Part shown: in pieces, positions 42,351 through 54,351 of the stretch
How the letters are laid out: every line of letters starts with the position of its first letter
Numbering within the stretch: position 1 is the stretch's first letter
Assembly (NCBI GenBank): GCA_019633425.1
Contig: WSUB01000091.1
Span: 62,001-126,000 of the forward strand
Source: Tulasnella sp. 424
Lineage: Eukaryota > Basidiomycota > Agaricomycetes > Cantharellales > Tulasnellaceae
DNA length: 64,000 bases
Reading direction: 5' to 3'
Notes under the pieces: generated by a model
The model's database searches: none
What the model was told of the DNA's origin: nothing
What the model saw: only the letters and a program-made list of their open reading frames with translations
Translations under genes and position numbers: made by a program

Positions 42351-43877
42351 TCATCTACTGAGTATTACATCGAGGGCCACATCATTACTGCCCGAATTTA
42401 GCGTTCTATAAGAGCTCACAGCATCCAGCCCCAGCCACAGGCTTCGAAGTATCGTCACCAACCCAATCTCAGTCACGTCCTCTAGCAACGCACAGGTGAC
42501 CACCAGCTTCTGCATTACATTAGTCGCAGGCCTCGGTCTATTATCCAGCTCGAAAGTGTTGCTTCCTCGCGCGTCGACAGTAACGCAGAGCTCCTGCAGG
42601 GCTGGGCATTTTGTTGCAAGGAGCTGCAGTTGCGAAATCCCTAAGAAATAAGCAGAAGGGGAGGTGGATCCGATGTCCAACGTCACGAGCCTTGACCACG
42701 CTTCTGCCATCTGTTCGAAAAGGCTCCCCCAGTCGTCTGGGAAGCGCAATTCTGTGTCGACGATGCGAAGGGATTCGATATTCCTGCTTGTTAAAACGTG
42801 ACGCAGATCCCCCATGGATACTGGTACGTCCGACTCCAGGTCTAATGCTTTGAGGTGAATGCACCTTTCGGTGAAGGCGAGGCATTTGGAGAAAAGGAAC
42901 GTATCCCCGACCCCCTGGTGTTGGCTGGGCGGAGATTTCCTGGCAGCCATTCGCACTCTGTGTATGTTTTCTGGTCCTATGCAGCCAAGGGCTGTGTCGA
43001 TGAGGGGAAGTGGACCGTCAATGTCGATCGTTTCCAACGCCGGAAGCAGGAGCTGCGGAGTTTGCTGGGCAGTGAAGGTGTTTTTGAGAACGCCGAGATC
43101 CAGATGACGAAGGCCCGGAAGCTCTCCTGCGGCGTGGAGAACCTCCATAACATCAGAACCAAAATCGAGGCCGATGAGCACCGCCTTGATGGTTGGGCGC
43201 GACTGGAGAACTTGAGAAATGCTTGTGCGCACGGCTCGACTGGAGCAATGCAATCCACTGACATGGAAGGATCTGAAGTTCGGGAGCTCTATATCCTTGG
43301 CCAGTATTTGAAGTATCCGCCTGACAGACGACTCCGAATCCTGCCGGACGAAGGTAATTCGCACCTCAGAGACGGTCTGAGGAAAGAAAAGGGACACGAG
43401 CTCTAAGCTTAGCCCCCTTAAAGATGAGGCAAGCTTCAGCTCCGTAGACGACAGATTAGGGAAGATCGGCGCGCGTGGCAGGCTGGGGAGGAGTCGCAGA
43501 CTAGCTTCCAAAGTCTCGTGGTCGAGGAAAACCGAGAGACTCTTGGTGTACTTTGAGTGAAGGAGGAACCGCTCCCATTCCGACTCTTGTAACCGCCTTT
43601 CTAGGGCGAATGCCTTTTGGAATAAGAGTCTGTTAGTTGATGTGTTTTTCTCAAATGGAAAGCAACCCACCAGAACGTCGCTATCATAGCATGGAAACAA
43701 TGGAATCTTAGGTAATAGGTTTAAGAGGTTGGAGAGATCGTCTATGTCTCTCCAGGTGTGGGCGAGTGCCATCAACCAGAGGCTCCGACAGACAGTGGCT
43801 GCCGCAGTTGCGTCACGGATGGCAAGGAAGTCAAATATGAGGTCTACGAGTTCAGGGATGCTCCATATACGATGCAT
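42351..43877 (-). CDS. Family A F-box/LRR-like protein A1
   Basis: Intronless 508-residue frame. N-terminal F-box-like motif MHRIWSIPELVDLIFDFLAI, then TVCRSLWLMALAHTWRDID. The middle has LRR-like strands (LPGLRHLDLGVLKNTF; LLPALETIDIDGPLPLIDTA) and the C terminus continues with HLKALDLESDVPVSMGDLRH. The layout is typical of Agaricomycete F-box expansions, which are presumed SCF adaptors. Start chosen at the family-wide MHRIW. Intact, as is A2 (48366-49925). Confidence 0.75.
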   Translation of the reverse strand: MHRIWSIPELVDLIFDFLAIRDATAAATVCRSLWLMALAHTWRDIDDLSNLLNLLPKIPLFPCYDSDVLVGCFPFEKNTSTNRLLFQKAFALERRLQESEWERFLLHSKYTKSLSVFLDHETLEASLRLLPSLPRAPIFPNLSSTELKLASSLRGLSLELVSLFFPQTVSEVRITFVRQDSESSVRRILQILAKDIELPNFRSFHVSGLHCSSRAVRTSISQVLQSRPTIKAVLIGLDFGSDVMEVLHAAGELPGLRHLDLGVLKNTFTAQQTPQLLLPALETIDIDGPLPLIDTALGCIGPENIHRVRMAARKSPPSQHQGVGDTFLFSKCLAFTERCIHLKALDLESDVPVSMGDLRHVLTSRNIESLRIVDTELRFPDDWGSLFEQMAEAWSRLVTLDIGSTSPSAYFLGISQLQLLATKCPALQELCVTVDARGSNTFELDNRPRPATNVMQKLVVTCALLEDVTEIGLVTILRSLWLGLDAVSSYRTLNSGSNDVALDVILSR

Positions 43878-43959
43878 GGTTGATTATTCTGATGCCTTGG
43901 TGATCGGTGGCCGCTCTGGGCTATGTTGATGGGAATGGAACACTGACTTGATCAGTCGT

Positions 43960-44150
43960 TCGAATGCTTGTCTCTGTGCGAACTGCGCCACAAACAAGCA
44001 CACGCCACCGGATGGGTCGTAGCCGGCAGACACCGGCAACGCCCACTGTGACCAGAATGCCAAGCACCGCTTCGAAAAAAAGTCGTATCACCTACGGACA
44101 ATAGCTTTGTTCCCAGCGTTCGAGATGCCCTGAACCGTGGTACCTTACAC
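43960..44150 (-). pseudogene. Fragment of a family B gene upstream of A1
   Basis: About 100 bp resemble the internal family B segment encoding VGDSAFVDAVLSLPVAG, heavily decayed. Better-preserved equivalents occur upstream of A2 and A3. They mark a common recombination junction. Confidence 0.5.
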
Positions 44151-44179
44151 ACGCCATCGTCTCCATGCGCTCAACAAAC

Positions 44180-44500
44180 CCAACCTGCACGCGTCTAGCG
44201 CACGAAGCTCTCTCAATTACAACTATTTATAGCCAATACTTCTTATTTTTAACGCCTTTGCAAGCGATGTTCGCTGTGCATGATGGTGTTCTTATCGTGG
44301 CGATTCGTTACGGACAGGCGCATATTATCAGAGCGGTCCGAGACGGTCGGCAGACAATCACGGTGATGCCCAATCTAAATCAATAATATTGCACAAATAT
44401 CGGCAGAGCATTTCGACTCGGTATCGTGTAGACAGACTCGTAACATGAACGGAGTATATTATCGAGAATGATGTATAACACGGAGAGAGCCCAGGCGCCA
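44180..44500. repeat. Family B downstream repeat, copy 1
   Basis: The 3' flank of B1 recurs at about 63580-63880 beside B3 with high similarity (TCTCAATTACAACTATTTAT; GACAATCACGGTGATGCC). No coding content is convincing. Confidence 0.75.
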
Positions 44501-44504
44501 TGCG

Positions 44505-46025
44505 TTACTTGGATTTGCCACGAATAATGGCATTAACTTCAGCCCAAACCGAGCCAAACTCAGGGTGGTTCCCCTTGACCAACCGAAGCCTTGGCCACCA
44601 TGCTCGAAACATCTTTGCAATCGCCTCCGCTTCTCGGTCCACCTTTGATAAGGCCACATCTAATTCTTCCAACGCCTCGTTTGCCACCGCTTCTGCGGCC
44701 GTCCAGTCGAAACTCGGGTTCTCCTCCGCGGTTGCGTCCACAGAAACGCAGAGTTTACGAAGGGTCCGAAATCTCGTTGCAATGCGGTAGAGGAGGTGAA
44801 TAGGCATATATGTGGCCTCCCATCTGGGTGGACTACGAGATTCGAGTGCCAGCTCTTGTAGACACGGCAAGGTGTCGGCTATTCGCTCCAAGTCTGCCTC
44901 CGTGACCTCCAACAATGGAAACCGTGCGGCGACGACACGGAAAACCTCGAGTTCCCTACATCCCACAAGCGTACTAACCGCGCTCCAAGGCACCCCGATG
45001 TCCGATCCAAGGTCCAAACGCTTAAGGCGGGTGAATTGGCCGATGGAATGGAGGCAACTGGCGAATGGGGTTTCATCCTCCGCGCTAAGCCCAATACATA
45101 TGCTCTCCATATTTCCTGCTACCGGAAGGCTTAGCACCGCATCGACAAAAGCCGAATCACCGACCACCTTTAAAGATGTCACCGAGGCAAGCGACCCTCT
45201 TGGAAGGAGACGAACGGTTGGTCCTTGATCTGTCGCTCTCCGAGAGAGGTCGCTGATGGAGACGTGATGGAGATGGAGGAGCTGTGCGGCCGACTGAAGA
45301 ATCGGCGCGGCCTGAGTAGCACTCCAGAGACCTATTGTAAGGCTCTGAATGCTCCGATGCGATAGAATGGCTTGAGAGATTGCTGGACCACAGCCGGCGG
45401 CGAAAGTTGTAACCGAGAATCTTGTTAGTTTTGGAAGGGAGATGTCGTTGGCGATGGAGGTTAGGACTGCATTGGCAGGCGCCTCAGGTCCACCATAAAT
45501 GCTCATCTCTATGCTTGAGACATGCGAAGGGAGAAAGACCTCCATCAACTCCACGCTTGGTACCTTCGCTCCTCCCTTAACCCCTATCTGGGTACGCCTC
45601 AAGGCGGGGAAGACTGGCTTCGAAGGGAGGTTCGAAATGAAGTCCAGTACAAGGTCATCGTTGATTGTGACTCCGATCTCTGTGGTGTGCTTTGTGTAGA
45701 ACAGAGCCCTTTCCCAATCGACATCATGCAATGTTCGTGTAATGCGGAATCGCTGGAGAAGATAAGTCACTTATTCTGAGCCAGTCGGAACGCTTCGGAG
45801 CAGTCGACTAACCACACTCATTGTCCTTGCCTCGATGTACTTCGTTACTGAATCTTCCGGTAACAGGCGAACAACATGGTGGAATTGGGGGACATGCCGC
45901 CATCTGAGCGGCAGCACATTCACCCAAATGGTCCGACAGACTTGAGCCATTGTCCCTTGATCCTTGCGACTAAGGAGCTCAAGTATCATATATACGAGCT
46001 CTGGAATTTGCCAAAGTGAGCTCAT
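44505..46025 (-). CDS. Family B F-box/LRR-like protein B1
   Basis: Two exons: 46025-45813 and 45752-44505. Intron 45812-45753 (GTTAGT donor, CAG acceptor, phase 0), the same position as in B2. About 486 residues. Start MSSLWQIPELVYMILELLSR is F-box-like, followed by MAQVCRTIWVNVLPLRWRHV. LRR-like segments: FTRLKRLDLGSDIGVPWSAV; LPCLQELALES; FRTLRKLCVSVDATAEENPS. Ends AEVNAIIRGKSK. Distantly similar to family A in layout. Presumed SCF adaptor. Confidence 0.75.
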
Positions 46026-46125
46026 TGTGGGCAGAGCGGATGGTGTGGTGATGACTTCGCAACAGTGGCCTGAGAACGCAAGACTGGCAGTCCTTCGGTC
46101 GGTAAAGTCCGACGCACCTTGCAAT

Positions 46126-46369
46126 ACGCTTTGACCTCGGGCACTCAGCTGAACCTGTCTAGCGTGCGTATCCTGACGCTACATCAGGTGAGGCAGAGAG
46201 GTATTACAGGTATCGTTACGTATTACAAAAAGGGGGAGAAATAAACAGCGAGTATGATCGGCAAATGGCACGACTGACGGACGAGGAAGGGCATACAAAG
46301 GCAGAGAAAAATAAAAAGGACACCGCGTTCGGATAACCCATTAAATATAGGCGTATTTGATTATTCCTG
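46126..46369. other. spacer, no gene recognised
   Basis: Short gap between B1 and the kinase fragment. Nothing seen. Confidence 0.5.
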
Positions 46370-46847
<478 letters not shown>

Positions 46848-46849
46848 CT

Positions 46850-46951
46850 TACCAATGCTTCTAGGCAGTGCGGAACAATTCGACAGGAAAAGAGGCGGGG
46901 GGAAGATTGGAGGTGGGGCGGGTTAGGTTGGGTGTCGTAACAGAGGTCATG
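46850..46951 (-). pseudogene. N-terminal fragment of the F-box-like gene (copy of 40922 end)
   Basis: From ATG 46951 the frame starts MTSVTTPNLTRPTS and PPASFPVELF as in the intact gene, and after about 34 codons runs out of frame into the HOG1 fragment. The copied segment includes the promoter region to about 47570. Confidence 0.85.
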
Positions 46952-47429
46952 ATGATGGGGGAGTTGGCGAAAGCAAAGTATGAAGCAACCAAAAAAACAA
47001 TAAGAGAACAGCGAGACGACAGTTAGAGGAGAGCGAGAGGAAACGTGGAGACGAGATGGTGAGAGCACGATGAGGGCTCGCGGTGGAGGACACTTTAATA
47101 TAGCGTATGGGGATGAAGATGGGATCGGAGATTGCGAATGAATTACTCCTCGCCCGCGAACTGCAACTTACACAGCTCGATTTGGGATGGCCTGGTTCTT
47201 GCACTCAGCCCACCCTTCCCGATGGGATCATAATGGTGATTAGTGGATGCAAGAAGCGCAAGTCGACCAGATAGGCCCCCACGATTAGCATGCCTAGGGA
47301 TTGAGGACCAGGAATGGGGTCGGCAATGGCCGAGTGCTTTGCACTCTGCTCAAAGTGAAGGCACTACGCACCTGCAGCCTTTCTTCACTGTAAGACCCCA
47401 ATTTTGATGATGTGATTCGGCGGAGCTGG
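46952..47429. repeat. Copy of the F-box-like gene upstream region
   Basis: Matches 40923-41379 with small indels. No gene of its own. Confidence 0.75.
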
Positions 47430-48220
47430 AGTGAACTGTAAGTATCTGCTGCTGTGTGTGCCGGTGGATGGCAGTCGCGTACACAAAGACTGTGGTTGCT
47501 GGTGTGTACAAATGGGGGGCGTGATCGCCGCCTGAGGTCCGCCACCGGTAATTTGCGAGGTGTTTACCTGAGAGTCAACGGAGGGACCACCCATGAGAGG
47601 GAGAGTCTGTCTAGGCCGCGCTCATCTGGAGTCGTTCAGTGATTGGACGGGTCGTCCCTCGGTGCCCCTGAAGTTGCGCCCGAAACTCCCCCGGCAGTGA
47701 CGTGAACGTTCGACGCAGAGAACGTTCGGCGTCACTGCGGTCAACGCGACTTGTCCCATCTTCACGCAGAGGGTGGGTGTGTAGGTGCACACTGAGGGAG
47801 AATGTGAGAGGAACCAGGTTGGGGAGCAAAATAGTTAGTTGCTCCCGGAAAGAGCCCCTGCTCACGGCACTCAGCGGTGGCGAAACGGCCCCTTTCTATA
47901 GTCGGCAGCTCCAGCAAGTGACAGAGTCATTCATTACCTGTACACAGAACCCTTCCGTAGAGACGGGGTGAAAGTAGGACGGATCTCAGCCCTGGATCCT
48001 TCCTAGAATCATGTGGCGAGTGTGTGGAAGAGCGCCATCCGTCTCATTTCCGTCTCCGGTGTACCAATTCGGGGAGTCATCGTTATGGAGACATTGTGCC
48101 AGGCATACGAAGAGGGCATCCGGTGCTGGTCGCCGTCAGTGACGGTCGGTCCTTTCTGGAGGTCAGTCCTTTCTGGAATTCGTCCCTGAAACAATCGCAC
48201 GCCACATTGAGATCAAACGT
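47430..48220. repeat. Array repeat block R, copy 2
   Basis: Close match to copy 1 at 41380-42180, in the same orientation and in the same position 3' of a family A gene. Confidence 0.8.
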
Positions 48221-48365
48221 CGCTTCATATTTCGAACGAGATCCCAGCTAAATGGATCATACCTTGAGGGGTATCGTCCATGTAAAACTGTTAGCATCTC
48301 GTCAAACCGAAACCCAAGATCCTGGTACGTAAAACGACGTGTACAATGCAAGGGGAATTGGCACA

Positions 48366-49925
48366 TCATCTACCGAGTGTTACACTGAGAACCACAGATC
48401 GTTTGTCCAAGTTTCCCTTTCTATCAGAACTCACAACATGCAGCCCCGGCCACAGGGTTCGAAGTTTCATCACCAACCCCATCTCAGTCACCTCCTCTAG
48501 CGGCGCACAGGTGACCTCCAGCTTCTGCATTGCATGATTCGCAGGCCTCGCTCTGTTATCCGGCTCGAATTCGAACGTGGGGTTTTTCCTTTCCCGCGCG
48601 TCGACGGCAATGCAGAGCCGCCGCAGGGCTCGACATCGTGTTGCAAGGAGCTGCAGGTGCGAAAGCCCTAATAAATGGCCTTCATATCCAGAATAGAATG
48701 TGCATCTGATTTCTAACTCCATGAGTCGTGGACACGTTTCCACCATCTTTTCGAAAAGGCTGCTCCAATCGCCCGGGAGGCGCAATCCTGTACCGACGAT
48801 GCGAAGAGTTTCGATATACCTGCATGTTAGAACGTGACGGAGATCCCCCATGGATACTGGTACTTCCGACTCCAGGTCTAATGCTTTGAGGTGAATGAGC
48901 CTTTCGGTGGAGAAGAGGCATTTGAAGAGAAGGAACTCTCCCCCGACCGCCTGGTGTTGGCCGCCGCGCGGAGATTTCTTGACAACCATTCTCACACTGT
49001 GCAGGTTTTCTGATCCTGCGCAGCCAAGCGCTGCATCTACGAAGGGAAGTGGACCGGTAATGTTGATCGTTTCCAACGCCGGAAACAGGAGACGCGGAGC
49101 TTTTCGGACAGTGAAGGCGCTTCTGAGAACGCGGAGATCGAGATGGCGAAGGCCCGGAAGCTCTCCTGCAGCGTTGAGAACCTCCATAACATCGGAACCC
49201 AATTCGAGGCCAATTTTCACCGCCTGGATGCCTGGACGCGACTGGAGAACTTGAGAAATGCTTGCGCGCACTTCTGGACCGGAGCAATCCAATCCACCAA
49301 TATAGAAGGATCTGAAGTTCGGGAGCTTTATCTCCTCGGCCAACATTTGAAGTATCCGCCTGACAGAAGACTCCGAATCCTGTCTGCTGAAGCCAATCCG
49401 CACCTCAGAGACGGTCTGGGGCAAGACAAGGGATACGAGCTCTAGGCTTGGCCCCTCCAAAGGCGAGGAAATCTTCAGCTTCGTAGAGGACAGATTAGGG
49501 AGGATCAGGGTGTGTGGCAGGTCAGGGAGGTACCGGTGTCGCAGACTGGCTTCCAAAGTCTCGTGGCCGAGGAGGACTGAGAGACTCTTGGTGTATTTTG
49601 AGTGAAGGAGGAACCGTTCCCACTCCGATTCTTTTCGGCGTCTTTGCGGGACGGACTTTGCCTTTCGGACAAGGGTTCTGTTAGTTGGTGTGTTCCTCTC
49701 AACTGGAAAGTGACCCACCACAACGTTTCTACCAGGGCGTGGAAATAATCGAATCTTAGGTAATAGGTTTAGGAGGTTGGAGAAGTCGTTGATGTCTCTC
49801 CAGACGTGGGCGAGTGCCAACAACCAGAAGCTCCGACAGACGGTGGCTGCCTTAGCTGCGTCACTGATGGCGAGGAAGTCAAAAATGAGATCGACGAGCT
49901 CATGGATGTTCCATATATGATGCAT
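48366..49925 (-). CDS. Family A F-box/LRR-like protein A2
   Basis: Intronless, 519 residues, start MHHIWNIHELVDLIFDFLAI. It aligns with A1 along its full length (LPGLRHLDLRVLRSAF; LLFPALETINITGPLPFVDA; CAPLEEVTEMGLVMKLRTLW). No internal stop. Together with A1 it is one of two clearly intact family A copies. Confidence 0.75.
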   Translation of the reverse strand: MHHIWNIHELVDLIFDFLAISDAAKAATVCRSFWLLALAHVWRDINDFSNLLNLLPKIRLFPRPGRNVVVGHFPVERNTPTNRTLVRKAKSVPQRRRKESEWERFLLHSKYTKSLSVLLGHETLEASLRHRYLPDLPHTLILPNLSSTKLKISSPLEGPSLELVSLVLPQTVSEVRIGFSRQDSESSVRRILQMLAEEIKLPNFRSFYIGGLDCSGPEVRASISQVLQSRPGIQAVKIGLELGSDVMEVLNAAGELPGLRHLDLRVLRSAFTVRKAPRLLFPALETINITGPLPFVDAALGCAGSENLHSVRMVVKKSPRGGQHQAVGGEFLLFKCLFSTERLIHLKALDLESEVPVSMGDLRHVLTCRYIETLRIVGTGLRLPGDWSSLFEKMVETCPRLMELEIRCTFYSGYEGHLLGLSHLQLLATRCRALRRLCIAVDARERKNPTFEFEPDNRARPANHAMQKLEVTCAPLEEVTEMGLVMKLRTLWPGLHVVSSDRKGNLDKRSVVLSVTLGR

Positions 49926-50034
49926 GGTTGATTATTCCGACGCCTTTGCAATAGGTGGCCGCTGTGGTTGGCGCCAGTGGGGATGGAAGACTGACTTGTT
50001 CGGTCGTTCTGGTCTCTGGCAAGTGTGCGAAATG

Positions 50035-50150
50035 CGCCACAGACAAGCACACGCCACCGGAGCGCTGTCGGCAGACACCGGCAACGCCCACTGTCGCCGG
50101 AAAGCCAAGCACTTCATCAACAAAATTCGGATCACCTACCAACTATAGGT
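50035..50150 (-). pseudogene. Fragment of a family B gene upstream of A2
   Basis: The minus strand reads VGDPNFVDEVLGFPAT, matching the family B segment VVGDSAFVDAVLSLPVAG. It lies about 115-220 bases upstream of the A2 start, within its likely promoter. Confidence 0.65.
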
Positions 50151-50159
50151 TTTTCACCG

Positions 50160-50790
50160 CAGCTGGGTGGCGCTCTGCTGCATTGGCTAGTGGATGGCCG
50201 TCGCATAAAGACCGTGGTTGCTGATGTGTACAACAGTGGACATGATCCCCGCTTTGGGTCGATCATCGGCAATTCGCGAAGTGTTTTTCGAAGAGTCAAC
50301 GGAGGGCCACCCATGGGAAGACAGAGCCTGCTTTGACTGCGCTCATCCGAAAATGTCCTGTGATTGCCCTCGTCGTCCTGACGTTGCGAGACCGAAGCAG
50401 TCTCTGCGGTGGCGTAAACCTTCGATGCAGAAAAAGTTGGGCCTGAACGCGGCCTGCAACTCGTGCCAGCTCTAAACGGAGGGTGGGCGAGAGGTGTACA
50501 CTACTGAGAGAAAACTTGAGCTCGATTGGCGGGCAAAAAAAGTTTCTAAACCACGGAACTTGGGTGGAGAAACGCATACGATCAACCTTAAGTCGCTAAT
50601 TCCGACAGTTGGGAAGGTCGGTAATTAGTTGTACACAGAACGCCGGGAATGAACGGAGGTTGAATATCAGCCCTGGAAACTTCCCAGAGAAATGTGACGA
50701 GTAAATGTGGCGAATGTCTGTCTCATCTCCATCTCCGGTATACCGATCTATGGAATCGCTATGTGAGCGCTGTGGCAAGAACGCGAAGGA
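50160..50790. repeat. Array repeat block R, copy 3 (diverged)
   Basis: Shares block R landmarks (GGAGGGTGGGCGAGAGGTGTACAC-like, TTGTACACAGAACGC, CAGCCCTGGAAACTTCC) with several deletions. Confidence 0.65.
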
Positions 50791-50809
50791 AGCATCCGGT
50801 CGGTCGGGG

Positions 50810-51030
50810 ACCCCGGCTCTTCTAGGTGGATGCCTTTCAGACGAGGGCCTGTTAGCTGGTGCTCTTTGACAACCGCGACCGGAAAGGGACGCACCACAAC
50901 ATCGCTATGATAGCTTGTGGAAAGTGTATTATGAGGTAATAGCTTCAAGACCTGAGAGAAATCTTTTGTGTTGATATCTCTTCAATGTGGGCTAGTGCGA
51001 CGAACTAGAAGCTACGACAGACAGTGAGGC
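50810..51030 (-). pseudogene. Fragment of a family A gene (N-terminal region)
   Basis: The minus strand carries traces equivalent to A4 residues about 25-110 (YHSDVVVRPFPV, KEHQLTGPRLKGIHLEE). It retains an open frame across the point where A4 has a TAG. The rest of the gene is absent. Confidence 0.7.
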
Positions 51031-51860
51031 AAATCTTCGCATTCCTCCCCTGGACTTATAGCTTAGGGTAGGGCTTGCGAAGCTGAAAAAAGCTACAGTC
51101 ATTCATGAGATTGTATATACTGCCTTGATGTTAGATTTTTACGCGATCAGTGCGCTCCGCGTGGTTGTCAAGGGATCGGTTTCGTGTTCCGCACGGCGAT
51201 TTTGTGCTAATTCGTGCATCGCACGCTCTAAAGTGAGACCAGATTATGACCCGGATGTCGCAGGGGGAGGTAACACTGGCATCGAGCTGACGAAAACGAA
51301 GGCGCACTCCTTCCATTGGTAGGGGTTCTGGATGTCTATTTCTTCTGAGGTACTACACGATGCATTGATTGCTTGTTCCTCGAGTCTCCTCGTTCTTGCG
51401 TTAAAGTCCACCCCAAGAAGCGTAGAATTGACTAATTCCTGTTTCCAGCTTATAGGTGGTGCTGTCTCCACGCTGTGATTAACCGAAAGAGTATCCGAGA
51501 TCATCAGCCATCCATGTTTAAGAGTTACCGGAGGGCTGACCGTCTCTTACCATCATCATGGAGTACTTAAAAGACTCGAAAGGACCGCCTCGCTTTTGAT
51601 CAAACTGCGCGCCACACAGGCCGTCCATCCCATTCCCTTTACAGCACTCTCCTGCCGCAGAAGCGCTTTGAAGCCCACTGCCCGAAAGCGCTGTGCAGTC
51701 GCCTTGGCTAGATAAGTGGTCTCGAGATCAGTTTATACAGCGCTATCAATTGCTTGGGAAAAGTTAAGACTCGCCCAAACATGCCGAATGGATTTCTAGA
51801 AAACAGGATTATCTCGGTTAGCTTAACGTCCTTTCTATTGAGGAATTAAGGACGGGACAC
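51031..51860. other. 3' flank of the GRDP-family gene, possible further exons
   Basis: A Gly/Ser/Cys-rich minus frame near 51720-51560 (GDCTALSGSGLQSASAAGEC) could be a C-terminal exon of the neighbouring gene, since related proteins end in Gly/Cys-rich tails. I could not place splice sites with confidence. A minus frame at 51244-51504 is unrecognised. Confidence 0.35.
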
Positions 51861-54351
51861 CTACTGAGCGCCGTACTGCACGGGGCACAAAAATGAGGGC
51901 GTATGATTGGCCACCCTCTTCTGCATAATCTCCCCCCACTGATCCGCCTTCCCTTTCTCGACGCTCTTTCCCAACTCTTTAGCCCTCTTTCCCAACTCCC
52001 GTCTCTTCAGTTGCGCCTGCGCCGCATTCGGTTCTGGGTTAATAACGGCCACAGCATCATGATCTGACGGGTGAGTTTGTTCTGCAGCTTCGTCTGAAGG
52101 AGAAATGAGATCCGGCCGAGGGTTTTCTAGTGATTTTTCTAGAGCGGATTTCGATTTCCCTTTTTTAGAGAAGAGGGAGAAACCGGAGCCGCTTGAACCG
52201 CTTGAACCTCCTGAGATATCTGGGGGAAGGCAACCGCAGACGGAGTAGGGTACTCCGACATGGGCCTATCGCGCCGCGTCGGCTAGATTTCAAGGAAAGA
52301 GGTAAAAGTCTGTTGCATACCTTCCAAGCTTCTGCGGTTTTGTCGTACGCATCGGAAAGTGCCCCTTGGCTAACTTTGTCGTCGTGATCCGGTACCTACG
52401 AGGTATAAAGAAGTTCACATAACTAGGACGACCGCACCAATGACATGAGGAAACACGTACAATGCCGAGCACGTCTATCAGCTTGCGACTGCAATGCAGC
52501 AGAATTTTATTCAGTGTGTACTTCATGGTCGAGGGAGATGAATCGAAACTCACTAAGAATCGCAGAGCAACTGATGGGTGTGCCAAGCAAGATCGATATC
52601 CTGACAGACCAGCATCCCGCGTCAGAGAAAATTCATTGTGAAACCACTCCCGGCACTCTTCTTTGGTACGTACCAACGTCGGAACAGCGAAATTTCCTGG
52701 CGCAGAAGCCATAAGGTCCAAAAAGTGGTGATACCGCACCACGCAACGGGTCAAAGTATCGCGATCTTCCTCCCATCGAGCTTGCTCGGTGAATCCAAGA
52801 TTAACCATCTTTCCGACAAAGTTCATTTGGCGGAGGACCTAGAATGAATGCATAGGCAGTATAGTCAGGTCAGGTTTATGGCATATCGTGGAAGAGGAGG
52901 TGGACGAAGCTACTCACTGCGCTTGCCAAGTCGAGAGAGAATGGGCCTGGTTGGCGGTATGCCGATAAGATGATGTTTAGACTTCAAAAAAAAAAGTAGA
53001 GGACAAGGTCAACCTCTCAAATACGGACCTCCGATTCGGACATTTACTTACGGCCTCGGTGTAGTAACCCACGGCTGATTCTTCCTCCCCAACATCCCAA
53101 TCCTAGTGTAGTCTTCAACATCCTTCATCGTCCAACCAATTTGCTTCCCCCAAATTTCTGCTGGGGCTGGAACCATTCCCTCACGTAAGTTGAGAACTGT
53201 AACGTTTAGCGCCTGGGACCATTGCGTTTCGACAGGGACACCGGCGTGGTAGTCGAGTATGGTGTTCCTGAGAATAGAATTAAAATTGAAGGCGGAATCA
53301 ATTGGAGGGCTTTATGAGACGTATGATGTAACGTACGCAAGGAAGAACCCGTCCGGGTTGACCATGCATTTCTCCATATCTTCGTAAAACCTCCGGACTC
53401 CAAGAGTCTATGGCGGGAGATATCGGACGGACAGGTTAGTGAGAATGGACGATGTCCGTCTATCGTTGCCGACTTACCTCTCTATTAAATACGAATCGGC
53501 AATTATTGCAGATGCACCCGAAGTCTCGTTGGGCATATCCATCGCCTTTGTATGTGATCCATGGAATGCTGTTTGGCTGGGAGCAGTTTGGACAGTAGAT
53601 AAGGACAGTTTCGTCGGCGGTCGTGTTCAGGGGATAGTCGAACGGTTGGCTGGTAAATGCGGTGAAGGCGGCTACGTGGCCTTCGGAAGGAGGAGACAGG
53701 AGCAATTTCTCGTGGTTAATTGAGCCCGCTAGCTGCATCAGCGGGAAAGACCTGCCGTGTTCAAGAACATGAGCTAGATGTGATTGGTCCGGAAGATGAA
53801 GAGACTTACCCGATTCGAAGCAGACCCGGAAGCTTACGAAGACAGTCTTCATAGTACTTTCGTGGGTTGAGCATGTATGTGTGCCACACCATGATTACAT
53901 CCAACGGGGGAACTTCATTCGGAGTCAACACTTTCCGCCCTTCTCCAAGAGCCTCTTCCTGCCCTTCCCCACCAATCATTCGAACGGCCCATTGCTCAAA
54001 GCGGTACACAGCTCGCTGAAGGAAGACTGCCCATCGCTCGTCAGGCCCCATAGGAATGTCCACCTTCCCTTTAAACGTCCGGACTTCCTCGCGGAGACGA
54101 TGGAAAGCGCCAAGTAAGACTAGGTGAGCCTCAAGATCCGACGGCATGACCTGAGGTTTGAGATATTGATTATTGATCTTGAAGTGGTTGGGGAGCTTGC
54201 CATCGATGCCTTGAGAGGGTACGAAAATGCTAGGAGGTGCGCTGGTACCGTCGTATCCTGGCAAGGCATCTGGACCTCCGCCCACTGGAGGTGCGGCGTA
54301 AGCTGGCGCTTCGACGGGTGCACTGGTGTAAGAAGGAGGAGGTGCTGCCAT
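51861..54351 (-). CDS. GRDP-family protein (glycine-rich-domain-containing-like), multi-exon
   Basis: Start ATG 54351 (MAAPPPSYTSAPVEAPAYAA, Pro/Ala-rich). Exon 1 has PNHFKINNQYLKPQVMPSDL, RWAVFLQRAVYRFEQWAVRM and the family signature LDVIMVWHTYMLNPRKYYED. Later exons: GCICNNCRFVFN with a C-x2-C pair (partner CPNCSQP), PGPFSLDLASAVLRQMNFVG, and after a GTACGT intron DIDLAWHTHQ, the second His-containing signature of the family, then PDHDDKVSQGALSDAYDKTA. The last recognised exon ends LCPVQYGAQ at 51861. Introns are short GT-AG. The biochemical role of fungal GRDP-like proteins is not settled. A small part is copied at 55150-55330. Confidence 0.75.

Noticed and set aside
42855..43406. Plus-strand frame of 183 codons opposite A1
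   Set aside because: Antisense shadow of the family A gene; similar broken frames occur opposite A2 and A4.
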